Origin: CAWJFP01 sp963842155
GTDB taxonomy: Bacteria; Pseudomonadota; Alphaproteobacteria; JACZXZ01
Reading direction: 5' to 3'
Assembly (NCBI GenBank): GCA_963842155.1
Contig: CAWJFP010000027.1
Location: 1 to 9,739, forward strand
DNA: 9,739 nucleotides
Both the position numbers and the translations under genes were made by a program. Shown in pieces: positions 1-6,969 of this stretch. The notes under the pieces are model-generated. The model saw only the letters and a program-made list of their open reading frames with translations. It had not been told where the DNA came from and did not search any database. Every line of letters starts with the position of its first letter. Positions within the stretch are counted from its first letter, which is position 1.

Positions 1-1
1 A

Positions 2-679
2 TCGGCCTCGCTTGCGCGCATCGCCCGGACCTTGGTCGAGACCTATCTCGGGCGCGACCCGGGCCGGCGCGTCCTCGGCGGCCGCATCGTCCGCGGAGTG
101 GCCGATCGGATCGACGCCGTCTTGTGGTTCAGCGACCTGCGGGGCTACACGCGAATCACCGATACCTCCGCTCCCGGGCTGATCATCCCGCTGCTGAACG
201 ACTATGCCGAGGCCATCGTGTCCGCTATTCACGCGCAGGGCGGCGACGTCCTGAAACTGATGGGCGACGGCGCGCTCGCCATCTTCACGGGCGAGGATCG
301 CGAACAGGCATGCCGGGCAGCACTTGTCGCGGCGAGCGGCGCCCGCTGGAGCGTGGTCGAGCTGAACCAACGGCGGACCGCCGCGAGCCTGCCGACCACT
401 GACATGTATCTCGGTCTGCATTTCGGCGAGGTGTTTTACGGCAATGTCGGCAGCAAGGAGCGCCTCGATTTCACCGTCGTCGGGCCGGCCGTCAATGAAG
501 TGAGCCGCATCGCCGCTTTGTGCCGTTCCGTCGAGCAGCCGGTTCTGCTCTCCGCCGCCTTCGCCTCGGCGGTGGGCGAAGCGAGAAGCGGCCTGGTCTC
601 CGTCGGGCGCTATGCGCTGCGCGGCGTCGGCAGGCCGCAGGAGCTGTTCACGCTCGATCCCGCGCGGGATTCCCCGTAA
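2..679 (+). CDS. Class III adenylate/guanylate cyclase, C-terminal catalytic part (5' end outside window)
   Basis: This is the catalytic domain of a nucleotide cyclase that would make cAMP (or cGMP) from ATP (or GTP). The reading frame is open to the left edge, so the N-terminal part (often a sensor or membrane region in this family) is missing. A TTG at 32 is only an internal codon. Counting from that codon, the metal-binding aspartates are D35 (in WFSDLRGYT) and D79 (in KLMGDGALAIF). The purine-selecting lysine is K75, and the transition-state Asn/Arg pair is N155 and R159 (in VVGPAVNEVSR). The second purine-selecting position, Asp in class IIIa enzymes, is Thr148 here. Thr at that position is a class IIIb trait, and in several class IIIb enzymes it goes with bicarbonate stimulation. 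All core catalytic residues are present, so the domain should be active. Adenylate cyclase is more likely than guanylate because of K75. The gene ends with TAA at 677-679, followed by a 194-base gap. Confidence 0.9.
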   Translation, partial: SASLARIARTLVETYLGRDPGRRVLGGRIVRGVADRIDAVLWFSDLRGYTRITDTSAPGLIIPLLNDYAEAIVSAIHAQGGDVLKLMGDGALAIFTGEDREQACRAALVAASGARWSVVELNQRRTAASLPTTDMYLGLHFGEVFYGNVGSKERLDFTVVGPAVNEVSRIAALCRSVEQPVLLSAAFASAVGEARSGLVSVGRYALRGVGRPQELFTLDPARDSP

Positions 680-766
680 CGACGACATGCGCCGGCGGCT
701 TCGATCATTGCACCGCGCCCATATCGAGGCCGCCCGGCGCTGTGGCAAATTTCAGTCGAAACGTCG

Positions 767-784
767 TTCGCCGTTGTCGGCGAA
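767..784. other. Small perfect hairpin in the cyclase-transglutaminase gap
   Basis: The 194-base gap 680-873 contains a perfect 7-bp stem, TTCGCCG (767-773) and CGGCGAA (778-784), with loop TTGT. It lies about 90 bases after the cyclase stop codon. No run of T follows on either strand, so it does not look like an ordinary intrinsic terminator. It might stabilise the cyclase mRNA 3' end or have no function. Confidence 0.3.
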
Positions 785-873
785 GCGCGTTCCTGCGTAT
801 CTTCTGGCGGGCCGCTCATTCGCCGACGCGTTATTCGATCGCGGGCGCATGTCTAGCGAGAGAAATCGACATC

Positions 874-1696
874 ATGCAAATCCGCGTGGGTTACGAGCTG
901 ATCTACGACTGTCCGCAGCCCACGCCGATGATCCTGACGTTGAACATCCATTATACGCGCGCGTCCGACCTGGTCGTGCCGGACTATCTGACCACCGATC
1001 CTTCGGTCCCCATCACCGCTTATCGCGATGCCTTCGGCAACTGGTGCACGCGGATCGTCGCGCCCAAGGGCCGCATTCGCATCGCGAGCAGCGCCGTCGT
1101 GCGGGACAGCGGGGCGCCGGACGAGGTGGCTCCGGGCCGCGCAGCATCTCGTGCAGGACCTGCCCGAGGAAACGCTGGTGTTTCTCCTGGGCAGCCGATA
1201 TTGCGACACCGATTACCTCTCGCAAACCGCGTGGGATCTGTTCCAGCGCTATCCCGCCGGCTGGGCGCGCGTTCAGGCGATCTGCGATTTCGTGAACCGC
1301 CATATCGCGTTCGGCTACGAGCATGCGCGACCGACGAGGACGGCCTGGGAGGCCTATAACGAGCGCAAGGGCGTCTGCCGCGACTACGCGCATCTCGCGG
1401 TCGCTTTCTGCCGCTGCATGAATATCCCGGCACGCTACTGCACCGGCTATCTGGGCGATATCGGCGTCCCGCCACCTTACGGGCCCATGGACTTCGCCGG
1501 CTGGTTCGAGGCCTATCTCGGTGGCCGCTGGTACAGCTTCGACCCGCGCAACAACGTACCCCGCATCGGGCGGATATTGATCGCGCGCGGCCGCGATGCC
1601 GCCGATGTCGCGATCAGCAGCACCTTCGGTCCCAATATTTTGGTCAGCTTCAAGGTGCAGACCGACGAGATCGTCGAAGCGAGCGGGCGCGCATAG
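874..1696 (+). pseudogene. Transglutaminase-like family protein, frameshifted
   Basis: Two adjacent frames together encode one protein of about 273 residues. The first frame starts at ATG 874 (MQIRVGYELIYDCPQPTP) and is family-like up to about 1134 (VVRDSGAPDEVAP). The match then continues one base later (AAQHLVQDLPEETLVFLLG) to the TAG at 1694-1696. Dropping one G from the GGG at 1134-1136, or restoring two lost bases nearby, rejoins the frames. Read straight, the first frame stops at TAA 1357-1359 after 161 codons, before the catalytic cysteine at 1376-1378 (KGVCRDYAH). The start has only a weak purine-rich ribosome site (GAGAGAA, 858-864). The domain has the transglutaminase/peptidase fold: Cys in GVCRDYA, then ARYCTGYLGDIG, then WFEAYLGGRWYSFDPRN with the third-site Asp. 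Where many relatives have His before the WFE motif, this one has Ala (1496-1498). Target and localisation are unknown; no signal peptide is visible. A sequencing indel is as likely as real decay, since both halves are otherwise intact. Confidence 0.85.
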
Positions 1697-1720
1697 CCGC
1701 GAATTGCGGCCTGGCTCTCG

Positions 1721-1755
1721 CGCTTCGAGACGGCGGCTTCGCCGCCTCCTCGGCG
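1721..1755 (+). repeat. Palindromic intergenic repeat, copy A
   Basis: Core stem GGCGGC (1732-1737) and GCCGCC (1741-1746) around loop TTC. Outer pairing is CGAG (1726-1729) with CTCG (1749-1752) and CGC (1721-1723) with GCG (1753-1755). The flanks TTCGAGAC (1724-1731) and TCCTC (1747-1751) also occur, inverted, in copy B. Palindromes with flanks of this style are common in intergenic DNA of rhizobia-like alphaproteobacteria (from general knowledge, not a search). A smaller stem, GCCGC-GAATT-GCGGC, sits just before it at 1696-1710. The element lies between two convergent genes and could protect or end both transcripts, but there is no T-run. Confidence 0.65.
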
Positions 1756-1789
1756 TGAGGGCGACTTGTCGAAACAAACATGCAATACG

Positions 1790-1834
1790 CATGGTGAGGA
1801 GCGCGGGCTCAAGGCCCGCGCGTCTCGAACCATG
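1790..1834 (-). repeat. Palindromic intergenic repeat, copy B (inverted)
   Basis: Perfect 8-bp core stem GCGCGGGC (1801-1808) and GCCCGCGC (1814-1821) around loop TCAAG. An outer perfect stem pairs CATGGT (1790-1795) with ACCATG (1829-1834). On the minus strand the core is flanked by TTCGAGAC (1829-1822) and TCCTC (1800-1796), the same flanks as copy A, so the two copies are inverted relative to each other and about 40 bases apart. The core sequences differ while each stays self-complementary, which suggests that the fold is conserved rather than the bases. Confidence 0.65.
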
Positions 1835-1871
1835 AGGATGTTCGAGGGCGTTTTCCGGCCACCCGGCGCTC

Positions 1872-3029
1872 CTATCCCTTCGGCTTGGGCGGCTCCTTGG
1901 GCTCGATGAGATCGGAGAATTTCGCCTCGAGCGGCATTGCGTCGCCGGGGGCGAGCTCGTAGAGCCAGGCTTGCGTGCGCGCCTCGATCTCGGCCGCCTC
2001 GCGCTTGACATCGTCGGCGCTTTTCGCCTTGGGCGCCTCGCTCGCCGGCGGGGCGGCAGCGCCTTCCTTGGCGGCGCCCTCTTTGACGGGGGCGGCGACA
2101 GGAGGGGCCGGCGGCTTTGCCGCCTTGGCGTCGTAGCTGGCGGCGAATTTGAACCAGCTCTTGTTGTCCTGGCGATATTCGCTCACCTCGACCACCAGCC
2201 CGTCGAAGCTGCGATAGGCGAGCGTGCGAAGCCATTTGGCGTCGGGCTTGAGCTGGCTCTCCGCCATCACGTCGTTGAGCTTGAGCGATGAAAGTGCCGA
2301 GGCGACGGCGTTGACTGCGGGCAGGTCCTTGACCTTCTGGTCGGGCGGCAGATTCTGCAACGCGAAGTCGCCATCGCCCGGCTTGTCGCGGGTGAGGCGA
2401 TAGGGCTTGTCGTCGGCGGGCGTCACATCCACCTCGGCGACCCCGTCGCGCTCGAGGGATATGATGTTGCCGTCGGCCCAGAGCTTCCAGCCGTCGTTGC
2501 GCTCGAGCGGCCCCTCGGCGAGCCAGCTGCGCGCTTCGCCCGGCTTGCGCACATAGATCTGCTCCGGCCCCTTGCCGGCGCGCGCATAGCGGTGCTTGCC
2601 GAGGATGAGGCTCGCCATCTCCGCGCCTTTGGCGTCCTCGAGGGTCACCAGCGCGGACCGCGAATCCTTCACCGTCGGGTCCTCGACCTCGAGGCGGGAA
2701 TAGAGCGAGGGCTCGCCCGTCTTGGCCTCGACCGTGCGCTCCTGCGCGAGGCCCAAAAGCGTCTGCCTCACCATGTCGTATTTCGCCGGGAAATCGCCCT
2801 TGCTGGCGAGGACCCAGCCCTTGTCGTTGCGCGCGACGACGAGCTTGCCGTCGGTTGTCGTGACGGTGATGCGCGCGACCTCGTTGATGCGCTCGTTGAG
2901 GCCGGGAAAGAGAAGCTGGCCGCCCGTCGAGCTGCTGAAAGCGGGGCTTCGGCCGTTGACGGCCAAGGCCGCGAAGATGATGACGACGCAGGCGATCGCG
3001 AGATAGAAGATCGTGCTCGGCTTCACCAT
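1872..3029 (-). CDS. DUF4340 domain-containing protein, Gld-type ABC accessory protein
   Basis: This 385-residue protein is the last gene of the four-gene ABC operon. One hydrophobic segment at about residues 6-24 (TIFYLAIACVVIIFAALAV) should act as an uncleaved anchor or signal, placing the rest outside the cytoplasm. The following region (about 40-290) is a mixed beta-rich domain of the DUF4340 type, with typical phrases such as ITVTTTDGKLVVARNDKGWVL and YDMVRQTLLGLAQ. An Ala/Pro/Lys-rich linker occupies about 298-335, followed by a short C-terminal segment ending PKEPPKPKG. The start is ATG 3029, 21 bases after the stop of the upstream gene, with GGGAGG at 3046-3041 (spacer 11). DUF4340 proteins commonly accompany GldG-like and ABC-2 permease genes; their biochemical role is not established. 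I infer that it is a periplasm-facing partner of the transporter. The gene ends 38 bases from repeat copy B, opposite a convergent gene. Confidence 0.85.
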   Translation of the reverse strand: MVKPSTIFYLAIACVVIIFAALAVNGRSPAFSSSTGGQLLFPGLNERINEVARITVTTTDGKLVVARNDKGWVLASKGDFPAKYDMVRQTLLGLAQERTVEAKTGEPSLYSRLEVEDPTVKDSRSALVTLEDAKGAEMASLILGKHRYARAGKGPEQIYVRKPGEARSWLAEGPLERNDGWKLWADGNIISLERDGVAEVDVTPADDKPYRLTRDKPGDGDFALQNLPPDQKVKDLPAVNAVASALSSLKLNDVMAESQLKPDAKWLRTLAYRSFDGLVVEVSEYRQDNKSWFKFAASYDAKAAKPPAPPVAAPVKEGAAKEGAAAPPASEAPKAKSADDVKREAAEIEARTQAWLYELAPGDAMPLEAKFSDLIEPKEPPKPKG

Positions 3030-3050
3030 CGTTCCGCGCGCCTCCCTGCC

Positions 3051-5186
3051 TCAGCCCGCGCCGTGGCGCCGCCGCCGGCGCAAGGCGCGCGCCCAGGCGA
3101 CGATGATCGCGGCGAGCGCGATGAGGAGCGGCACCAGCCCGATATTGACGAATTTGAGCCAGCCATCGAGCCGGTCGATGTCCTCGCGCAAGGCGTGCTG
3201 CACGGCGCGCAGCGACTGCCTGATCTCAAGCGCCTCGGCGCGGAAATTGTCGAGCTCGCGCTGCTGGTCGGCGCTCAGGATCTGCCGGCCGCCGCCGGGC
3301 TGCGCCTCCTTCTGCAAGGAGGCCAGCTTCTTTTCGGTATCCTTGAGCCGGTCCTGCAGCTCCTTCTCCTTGGCGAGATAGCGCGCATCGGCCTCGGCGC
3401 GGATGCGCTCGACGAGGGTGAAGGGCCGCGCCGACTGCCCGCGCGAGCGCAGGCCGACGAGGGCGTCGCTACCCGAGAGGCTGTCGAGCGCGTCGAGCAC
3501 GAAATCGCCGTTGCCCGCCACCGGCGTCACCAGCTTCTGGCCGAAGAAATCCTGCGTGCGCACCCATAGCCGGTCCTGGAGGAAATCCGTGTCCGCCACT
3601 ACGATCACGTTGATCGGCTTGACCGACTCCTTGAGGAAGCCGGGCGGCGCAGCCGCGGGCGCGGCTGTCTTGTTGGCCTCGGGCTTGTTGGCCTCGGGCT
3701 TGGTGGCCTCGGGCTTGGTGGCCTCGGGCTTGGTGGCCTCGGTTTTGGGCGCCTCGGTCTTATTGGCCTGGGGCTTGGGCGCCTCGGTCTTATTAGCCTC
3801 GGGCTTGGGCGCCTCGGGCTTGTTGGTTTCGGGCTTCGCCGGCTCGGGCTTATTGGCCTCCGGCTTCTTCTCGGGCTCGCTCTTCTTGGCACCGGGCGGT
3901 CCGTCGGGGAAGGCCGTATGGACCATGCCCTGGAGGCGCGCCGCCAGCACGAGCGGATGGCCGACCGGCTTGTAGTCGGCGAGGAGCTTGAGGAAATCGG
4001 GGAACATCCGCACCTCGTCGGCGGGGACCTCGGTCGCCTCGGCGCTGGTCCAGGCGAGCGGCGTGAAGCTCGTCGTCGCGTCCTTGGTCTTCTCCAGGAT
4101 GCCCGGCGTCGCCATCAAGAGCGTCGAGAGATCGCCGGTCGCCACGTCGTTATGGTCGAGATGGTCGGCATCGACCGAGAGCCAGGCGATGTAATCGACC
4201 GCCTGCTGCCGTCCCTCGATGTCGGCGCTCACCCGCGTCGCCATAGTGCGGTCGCCCGCCACCTTGTCCGGCACGAGCCGCAGGCCCCAGGATTGGAACA
4301 GCTGGGGCAGGTCCGAGGCGCTGGCGCCCATCATCATCATGCCGCGCGCGGATGCCGCGGCGTCGGCCTCGGAGTTGGGGTCGACCAGCACCAGCGCGCG
4401 CCCGCCGGCCAGCACGAACTGGTCGATGGCGAAGCGCGTCTTGTCGGGCAGCTCCTTGGGATGGACGATCATCAGCAGGTCGACGTCCTTGTCGATATGG
4501 TCCGGCTTGTCGCCGAGATCGTGCACCGTGAACTGGTCGTTCATCTCCTGCATGATCGTCCAGGGGGGCGTGCTGGGCTGGCCCATCATCGGGTTGCCGA
4601 AATTGCCCTGCATGGGAAGCGAGCTGATGAGGCCGATCACGGGCTTCTTCGGATTGGCGAGGGCGGCGATCAGCTTGGTCAGGTCGTATTCGAGGAAGCG
4701 CTCGCGATCGGGCTGGAAGAAGGCGATCGACTGCTCGTCGTCGGTGCTGTTGCTGCCGGCGAGACCGAAATAGACCGTGTCGCCGCTCTCGTTCAGGGGC
4801 ACGCCTTGCAGCCCGTAGCTCACCGCGCGGTCCTCGGCGTCGGAATAAGGCTCGGGATTGTAGAATTCGAGCCGGATGCGGCCGCCCGCGATCGCGGCGT
4901 AGCGCTCGAGCAGCTCGCGCACCCGCGCGGCGTAGGCGGCGTAGGTCGGCGCCGCGTCGCCCAGCCGCTTCGAATAATAGAAGCGCAGGGTGACCGGCTC
5001 CTTGAGATGGGTGAGGAGCCCGCGCGTGCCGGAAGAAAGGCTGTAGAGCCCGCCTTGCGTAAGGTCGAGGCTCGCGTTCCTGAAGGCGGCGTTGGAGAAG
5101 ATGTTGACGGCGAAGAACAGCACCACGGCGAGAAGCAGCGCGATCACGGTGAGGGTGGCCCGGTCGAGGCGTTTCAGGAACGGCAT
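3051..5186 (-). CDS. GldG-like ABC transporter auxiliary protein (ABC_transp_aux family)
   Basis: This 711-residue membrane-anchored protein is the large auxiliary subunit of a Gld-type ABC system. Residues 12-30 form an N-terminal membrane segment (LTVIALLLAVVLFFAVNIF), followed by the family-typical stretch DLTQGGLYSLSSGT (41-54). The region to about 330 resembles the ABC-type auxiliary domain, including FYYSKRLG, VIGLISSLPMQG and ALVLVDPNSEAD. Residues 441-510 are a tandem pentapeptide linker. After it the fold resumes (INVIVVADTDFLQDRLW), then a charged probable coiled coil (about 590-665) and a C-terminal membrane helix (VNIGLVPLLIALAAIIVAWA) with an Arg-rich cytoplasmic tail. The protein is therefore anchored at both ends, with its bulk outside. 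The start at ATG 5186 lies 7 bases after the stop of the permease gene and has no strong ribosome site, so translation is probably coupled. In gliding Bacteroidetes GldG works with GldF and GldA; in proteobacteria the substrate is unknown. Confidence 0.88.
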   Translation of the reverse strand: MPFLKRLDRATLTVIALLLAVVLFFAVNIFSNAAFRNASLDLTQGGLYSLSSGTRGLLTHLKEPVTLRFYYSKRLGDAAPTYAAYAARVRELLERYAAIAGGRIRLEFYNPEPYSDAEDRAVSYGLQGVPLNESGDTVYFGLAGSNSTDDEQSIAFFQPDRERFLEYDLTKLIAALANPKKPVIGLISSLPMQGNFGNPMMGQPSTPPWTIMQEMNDQFTVHDLGDKPDHIDKDVDLLMIVHPKELPDKTRFAIDQFVLAGGRALVLVDPNSEADAAASARGMMMMGASASDLPQLFQSWGLRLVPDKVAGDRTMATRVSADIEGRQQAVDYIAWLSVDADHLDHNDVATGDLSTLLMATPGILEKTKDATTSFTPLAWTSAEATEVPADEVRMFPDFLKLLADYKPVGHPLVLAARLQGMVHTAFPDGPPGAKKSEPEKKPEANKPEPAKPETNKPEAPKPEANKTEAPKPQANKTEAPKTEATKPEATKPEATKPEANKPEANKTAAPAAAPPGFLKESVKPINVIVVADTDFLQDRLWVRTQDFFGQKLVTPVAGNGDFVLDALDSLSGSDALVGLRSRGQSARPFTLVERIRAEADARYLAKEKELQDRLKDTEKKLASLQKEAQPGGGRQILSADQQRELDNFRAEALEIRQSLRAVQHALREDIDRLDGWLKFVNIGLVPLLIALAAIIVAWARALRRRRRHGAG
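3657..3866 (-). repeat. In-frame 15-base tandem repeat coding a KPEAN/KTEAP pentapeptide linker
   Basis: Fourteen consecutive 15-base units encode pentapeptides of the pattern Lys-(Pro/Thr)-(Glu/Gln/Ala)-(Ala/Thr/Pro)-(Asn/Pro/Thr/Ala), for example KPEAN, KPETN, KTEAP, KPQAN, KPEAT and KTAAP. They cover residues 441-510 of the GldG-like protein. The stretch is rich in Lys, Pro and Glu and should be an extended, flexible spacer. Units near 3670-3735 are almost identical in DNA, so the tract could change length by slippage in steps of five residues without breaking the frame. Confidence 0.9.
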
Positions 5187-5193
5187 CGCGCGC

Positions 5194-5928
5194 TCACGCC
5201 GCCTTCTTGAGATCGACGAGCAGGATATTGGCGTAGAGGAAGAGCGCCATCAGCGAGACGAGAAAGATCGCGTCGCGCAGGTCGATCACGCCCTTGAGGA
5301 TGGTGTCGAAATGGGTGAGGAAGCTGAAGGACGCCACGGCGTTCACCAGGAGCTGCGGCAGCCAGGCCGACGCGGCGTTGAGCACGAGCGAGCTGCCGCT
5401 CAAGGTGAAGAGGAAGCAGATCACGGCGGCGAGGACGAAGGCGATGACCTGGTTGCGCGTCAGCGCCGACATGCAGGAGCCGATGGCGAGGAAGGCGCCG
5501 GCGAGCACCAGGCTGCCGATATAGCCGGCGAGGATCACGCCGTTGTCGGGACGGCCCAGCAGGTTCGCCGTGATCCAGATCGGGAAGGTGAGGGCGAGCG
5601 CCACGGCGGTGAAAGCCCAGGCGGCGAGGAACTTGCCGAGCACGGCTTGGGTGATCGAGACCGGCAAGGTGAGCAGTAGCTCGATCGTGCCGCTCTTGCG
5701 CTCCTCCGCCCAGAGCCGCATCGAGATGGCCGGGATCAGGAACAGATAGAGCCAGGGATGGAAGCTGAAGAAGGGCTCGAGATCGTCCTGCCCGCGCGCG
5801 AAGAAATTGCCGATGTAAAAGGTCAGCGCGCCGGCCAGCGCCAGGAACACGACGAGAAAGACATAGGCGACGGGCGTCGTGAAATAGGCGGCGAACTCGC
5901 GCCGGAAGATGGTGAGCAGGTTGCGCAT
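5194..5928 (-). CDS. ABC-2 type transporter permease (GldF-like)
   Basis: This 244-residue integral membrane protein forms the translocation pore of the ABC system. Six hydrophobic segments are visible at about residues 19-42, 58-72, 98-122, 130-155, 160-180 and 219-240. The cytoplasmic motif WAEERKSGTIELLLTLPV (73-90) after the second segment is characteristic of ABC-2/GldF permeases and is the expected contact with the ATPase. Its ATG (5928-5926) shares one base with the stop of the ATPase gene (TGATG), so the two are translationally coupled. The stop is 7 bases before the GldG-like start. One permease gene is present, so a homodimer is likely. The substrate cannot be read from sequence. 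Confidence 0.9.
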   Translation of the reverse strand: MRNLLTIFRREFAAYFTTPVAYVFLVVFLALAGALTFYIGNFFARGQDDLEPFFSFHPWLYLFLIPAISMRLWAEERKSGTIELLLTLPVSITQAVLGKFLAAWAFTAVALALTFPIWITANLLGRPDNGVILAGYIGSLVLAGAFLAIGSCMSALTRNQVIAFVLAAVICFLFTLSGSSLVLNAASAWLPQLLVNAVASFSFLTHFDTILKGVIDLRDAIFLVSLMALFLYANILLVDLKKAA

Positions 5929-6902
5929 CAGCCTTCCCGCGCCTCTTCCCCCGGTGCTGTCCCGCCGGTAACGCCGGTGGTGACGGCGCGGAACACTTCG
6001 TCCAGCTGGCCCTGCTCGAGGTGGATCTCCTCGACCAGCCAGCGGCGCTCGGCGACGAGGCGGCTCACCTCGCCCAGGATCGGACGGCCACGGAGGGGAT
6101 AGAGCCGCAAGGCGACGCCCGCGGGCGATTCCTCGATCGCCTCGATCTCGCCCACCTCCTCCAGCGCCGCGAGCGGCGCGCGGACCGCCGCGAAGCCGAT
6201 GCCGCCGAGACGCAGGCTGACGGCGTTATGGAAGCGCGAGCGCGCCTCCAGCGCCTGAGGCGTCCCGTCGGCCACCAGCCGTCCGTCCGCGATGACGATG
6301 GCGCGCGTGCAGACGGCGCCCACCTCCTCGAGCAGATGGGTCGAGATCACGATCGCCTTCGCGGGCGACATCTCGCGGATGAGGAGGCGCATCTCATGCT
6401 TCTGGTTGGGGTCGAGCCCGTCGGTCGGCTCGTCGAGGATCAGCACCTCGGGGTCGTGCAGGAGAGCCTGGGCCAGCCCGACGCGGCGCTTGAAGCCGCG
6501 CGATAGCGTGTCGATCGGCCGGTCGAGCACCTCGCCCAGCTGCGTGCGCTCGACTGCCGCAGCGACGCGCGCCTGCGCTTCTGCGCCGGAGAAGCCGCGC
6601 ACGGCCGCCGTGAAGCGCAGGAAGCTCGCCGCCGACATCTCGCCGTAAGAGGGCGCGCCCTCGGGCAAATAGCCGATGCGACGCTTGACCTCGATCGGCT
6701 CGTCGAGCACGTCGAAGCCGCAGACCTTGGCCGTGCCGCTCGTGGGCGCGAGGAAGCCGACGATCATGCGCATGGTGGTCGATTTCCCGGCGCCATTCGG
6801 GCCGAGAAATCCCAGCACCTCGCCGCGCGTGACGGAAAAGCTGACATTTTCGGCCGCCACGATGGGGCCGAAATGCTTGGTCAGCGACTGAACCTGGATC
6901 AT
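5928..6902 (-). CDS. ABC transporter ATP-binding protein (GldA-like)
   Basis: This is the energy-providing ATPase of the Gld-type ABC system, acting on the cytoplasmic face. From the start chosen here (MIQVQSLTKHFG, 324 residues) the motifs are Walker A GPNGAGKST (34-42), Q-loop position in GYLPE (77-81), signature LSRGF (133-137), Walker B LILDEP with catalytic E158, D-loop GLD (162-164) and switch H189 in ISTHLLEE. The signature has SRG instead of the usual SGG/SKG form; SRG/SKG variants are normal in drug-export-type and GldA-like ATPases. The C-terminal 110 residues form the small extra domain seen in ABC-2 exporters. The frame is open up to ATG 6986, but the added 28 residues do not match the family. 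A plausible promoter -10 box overlaps the intermediate ATG at 6941, so 6902 is preferred even though its ribosome site is weak (GGGAG, about 14 bases away). It is the first gene of the operon. Confidence 0.93.
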   Translation of the reverse strand: MIQVQSLTKHFGPIVAAENVSFSVTRGEVLGFLGPNGAGKSTTMRMIVGFLAPTSGTAKVCGFDVLDEPIEVKRRIGYLPEGAPSYGEMSAASFLRFTAAVRGFSGAEAQARVAAAVERTQLGEVLDRPIDTLSRGFKRRVGLAQALLHDPEVLILDEPTDGLDPNQKHEMRLLIREMSPAKAIVISTHLLEEVGAVCTRAIVIADGRLVADGTPQALEARSRFHNAVSLRLGGIGFAAVRAPLAALEEVGEIEAIEESPAGVALRLYPLRGRPILGEVSRLVAERRWLVEEIHLEQGQLDEVFRAVTTGVTGGTAPGEEAREG

Positions 6903-6939
6903 GCCTGCGCGAACCGCTCCCGGCTTTTCTTGGCGGCTC

Positions 6940-6969
6940 ATATAAGTGATCGCCGCCGGGGGCCGCAAG
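6940..6969 (-). promoter_or_regulatory. Possible promoter of the Gld-like ABC operon
   Basis: On the minus strand, CTTGCG (6969-6964) and TTATAT (6945-6940) are 18 bases apart. They match 4/6 and 5/6 of the alphaproteobacterial housekeeping pattern CTTGAC-N17-CTATAT. Transcription would begin about 30 bases before the ATG at 6902, a normal leader length. This is read by eye; the -35 match is modest. Confidence 0.4.

Noticed and set aside
1028..1696. Second half of the transglutaminase gene as an independent gene starting at 1028
   Set aside because: From 1028 to about 1135 this frame is out of register with the family, and the true domain N terminus is in the other frame. One frameshifted gene is the simpler reading.
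1801..1821. Strong 8-bp stem as an intrinsic terminator
   Set aside because: No run of T follows the stem on either strand, and its flanks match copy A, so a dispersed palindromic repeat explains it better.
2592..3569. Plus-strand open frame of 325 codons across the DUF4340/GldG-like junction
   Set aside because: Antisense to two coupled real genes, composition typical of a shadow frame, and no ribosome site.
3657..3866. Regular repeat that might be read as a CRISPR array
   Set aside because: The period is 15 bases without spacers, the frame is continuous, and it lies inside a gene; it is a coding tandem repeat.
3918..5210. Plus-strand open frame of 430 codons opposite the GldG-like gene
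   Set aside because: It is a shadow of high-GC codon bias. The translation is rich in His, Arg, Gly and Glu with no domain, while the minus strand encodes a recognisable membrane-anchored family protein.
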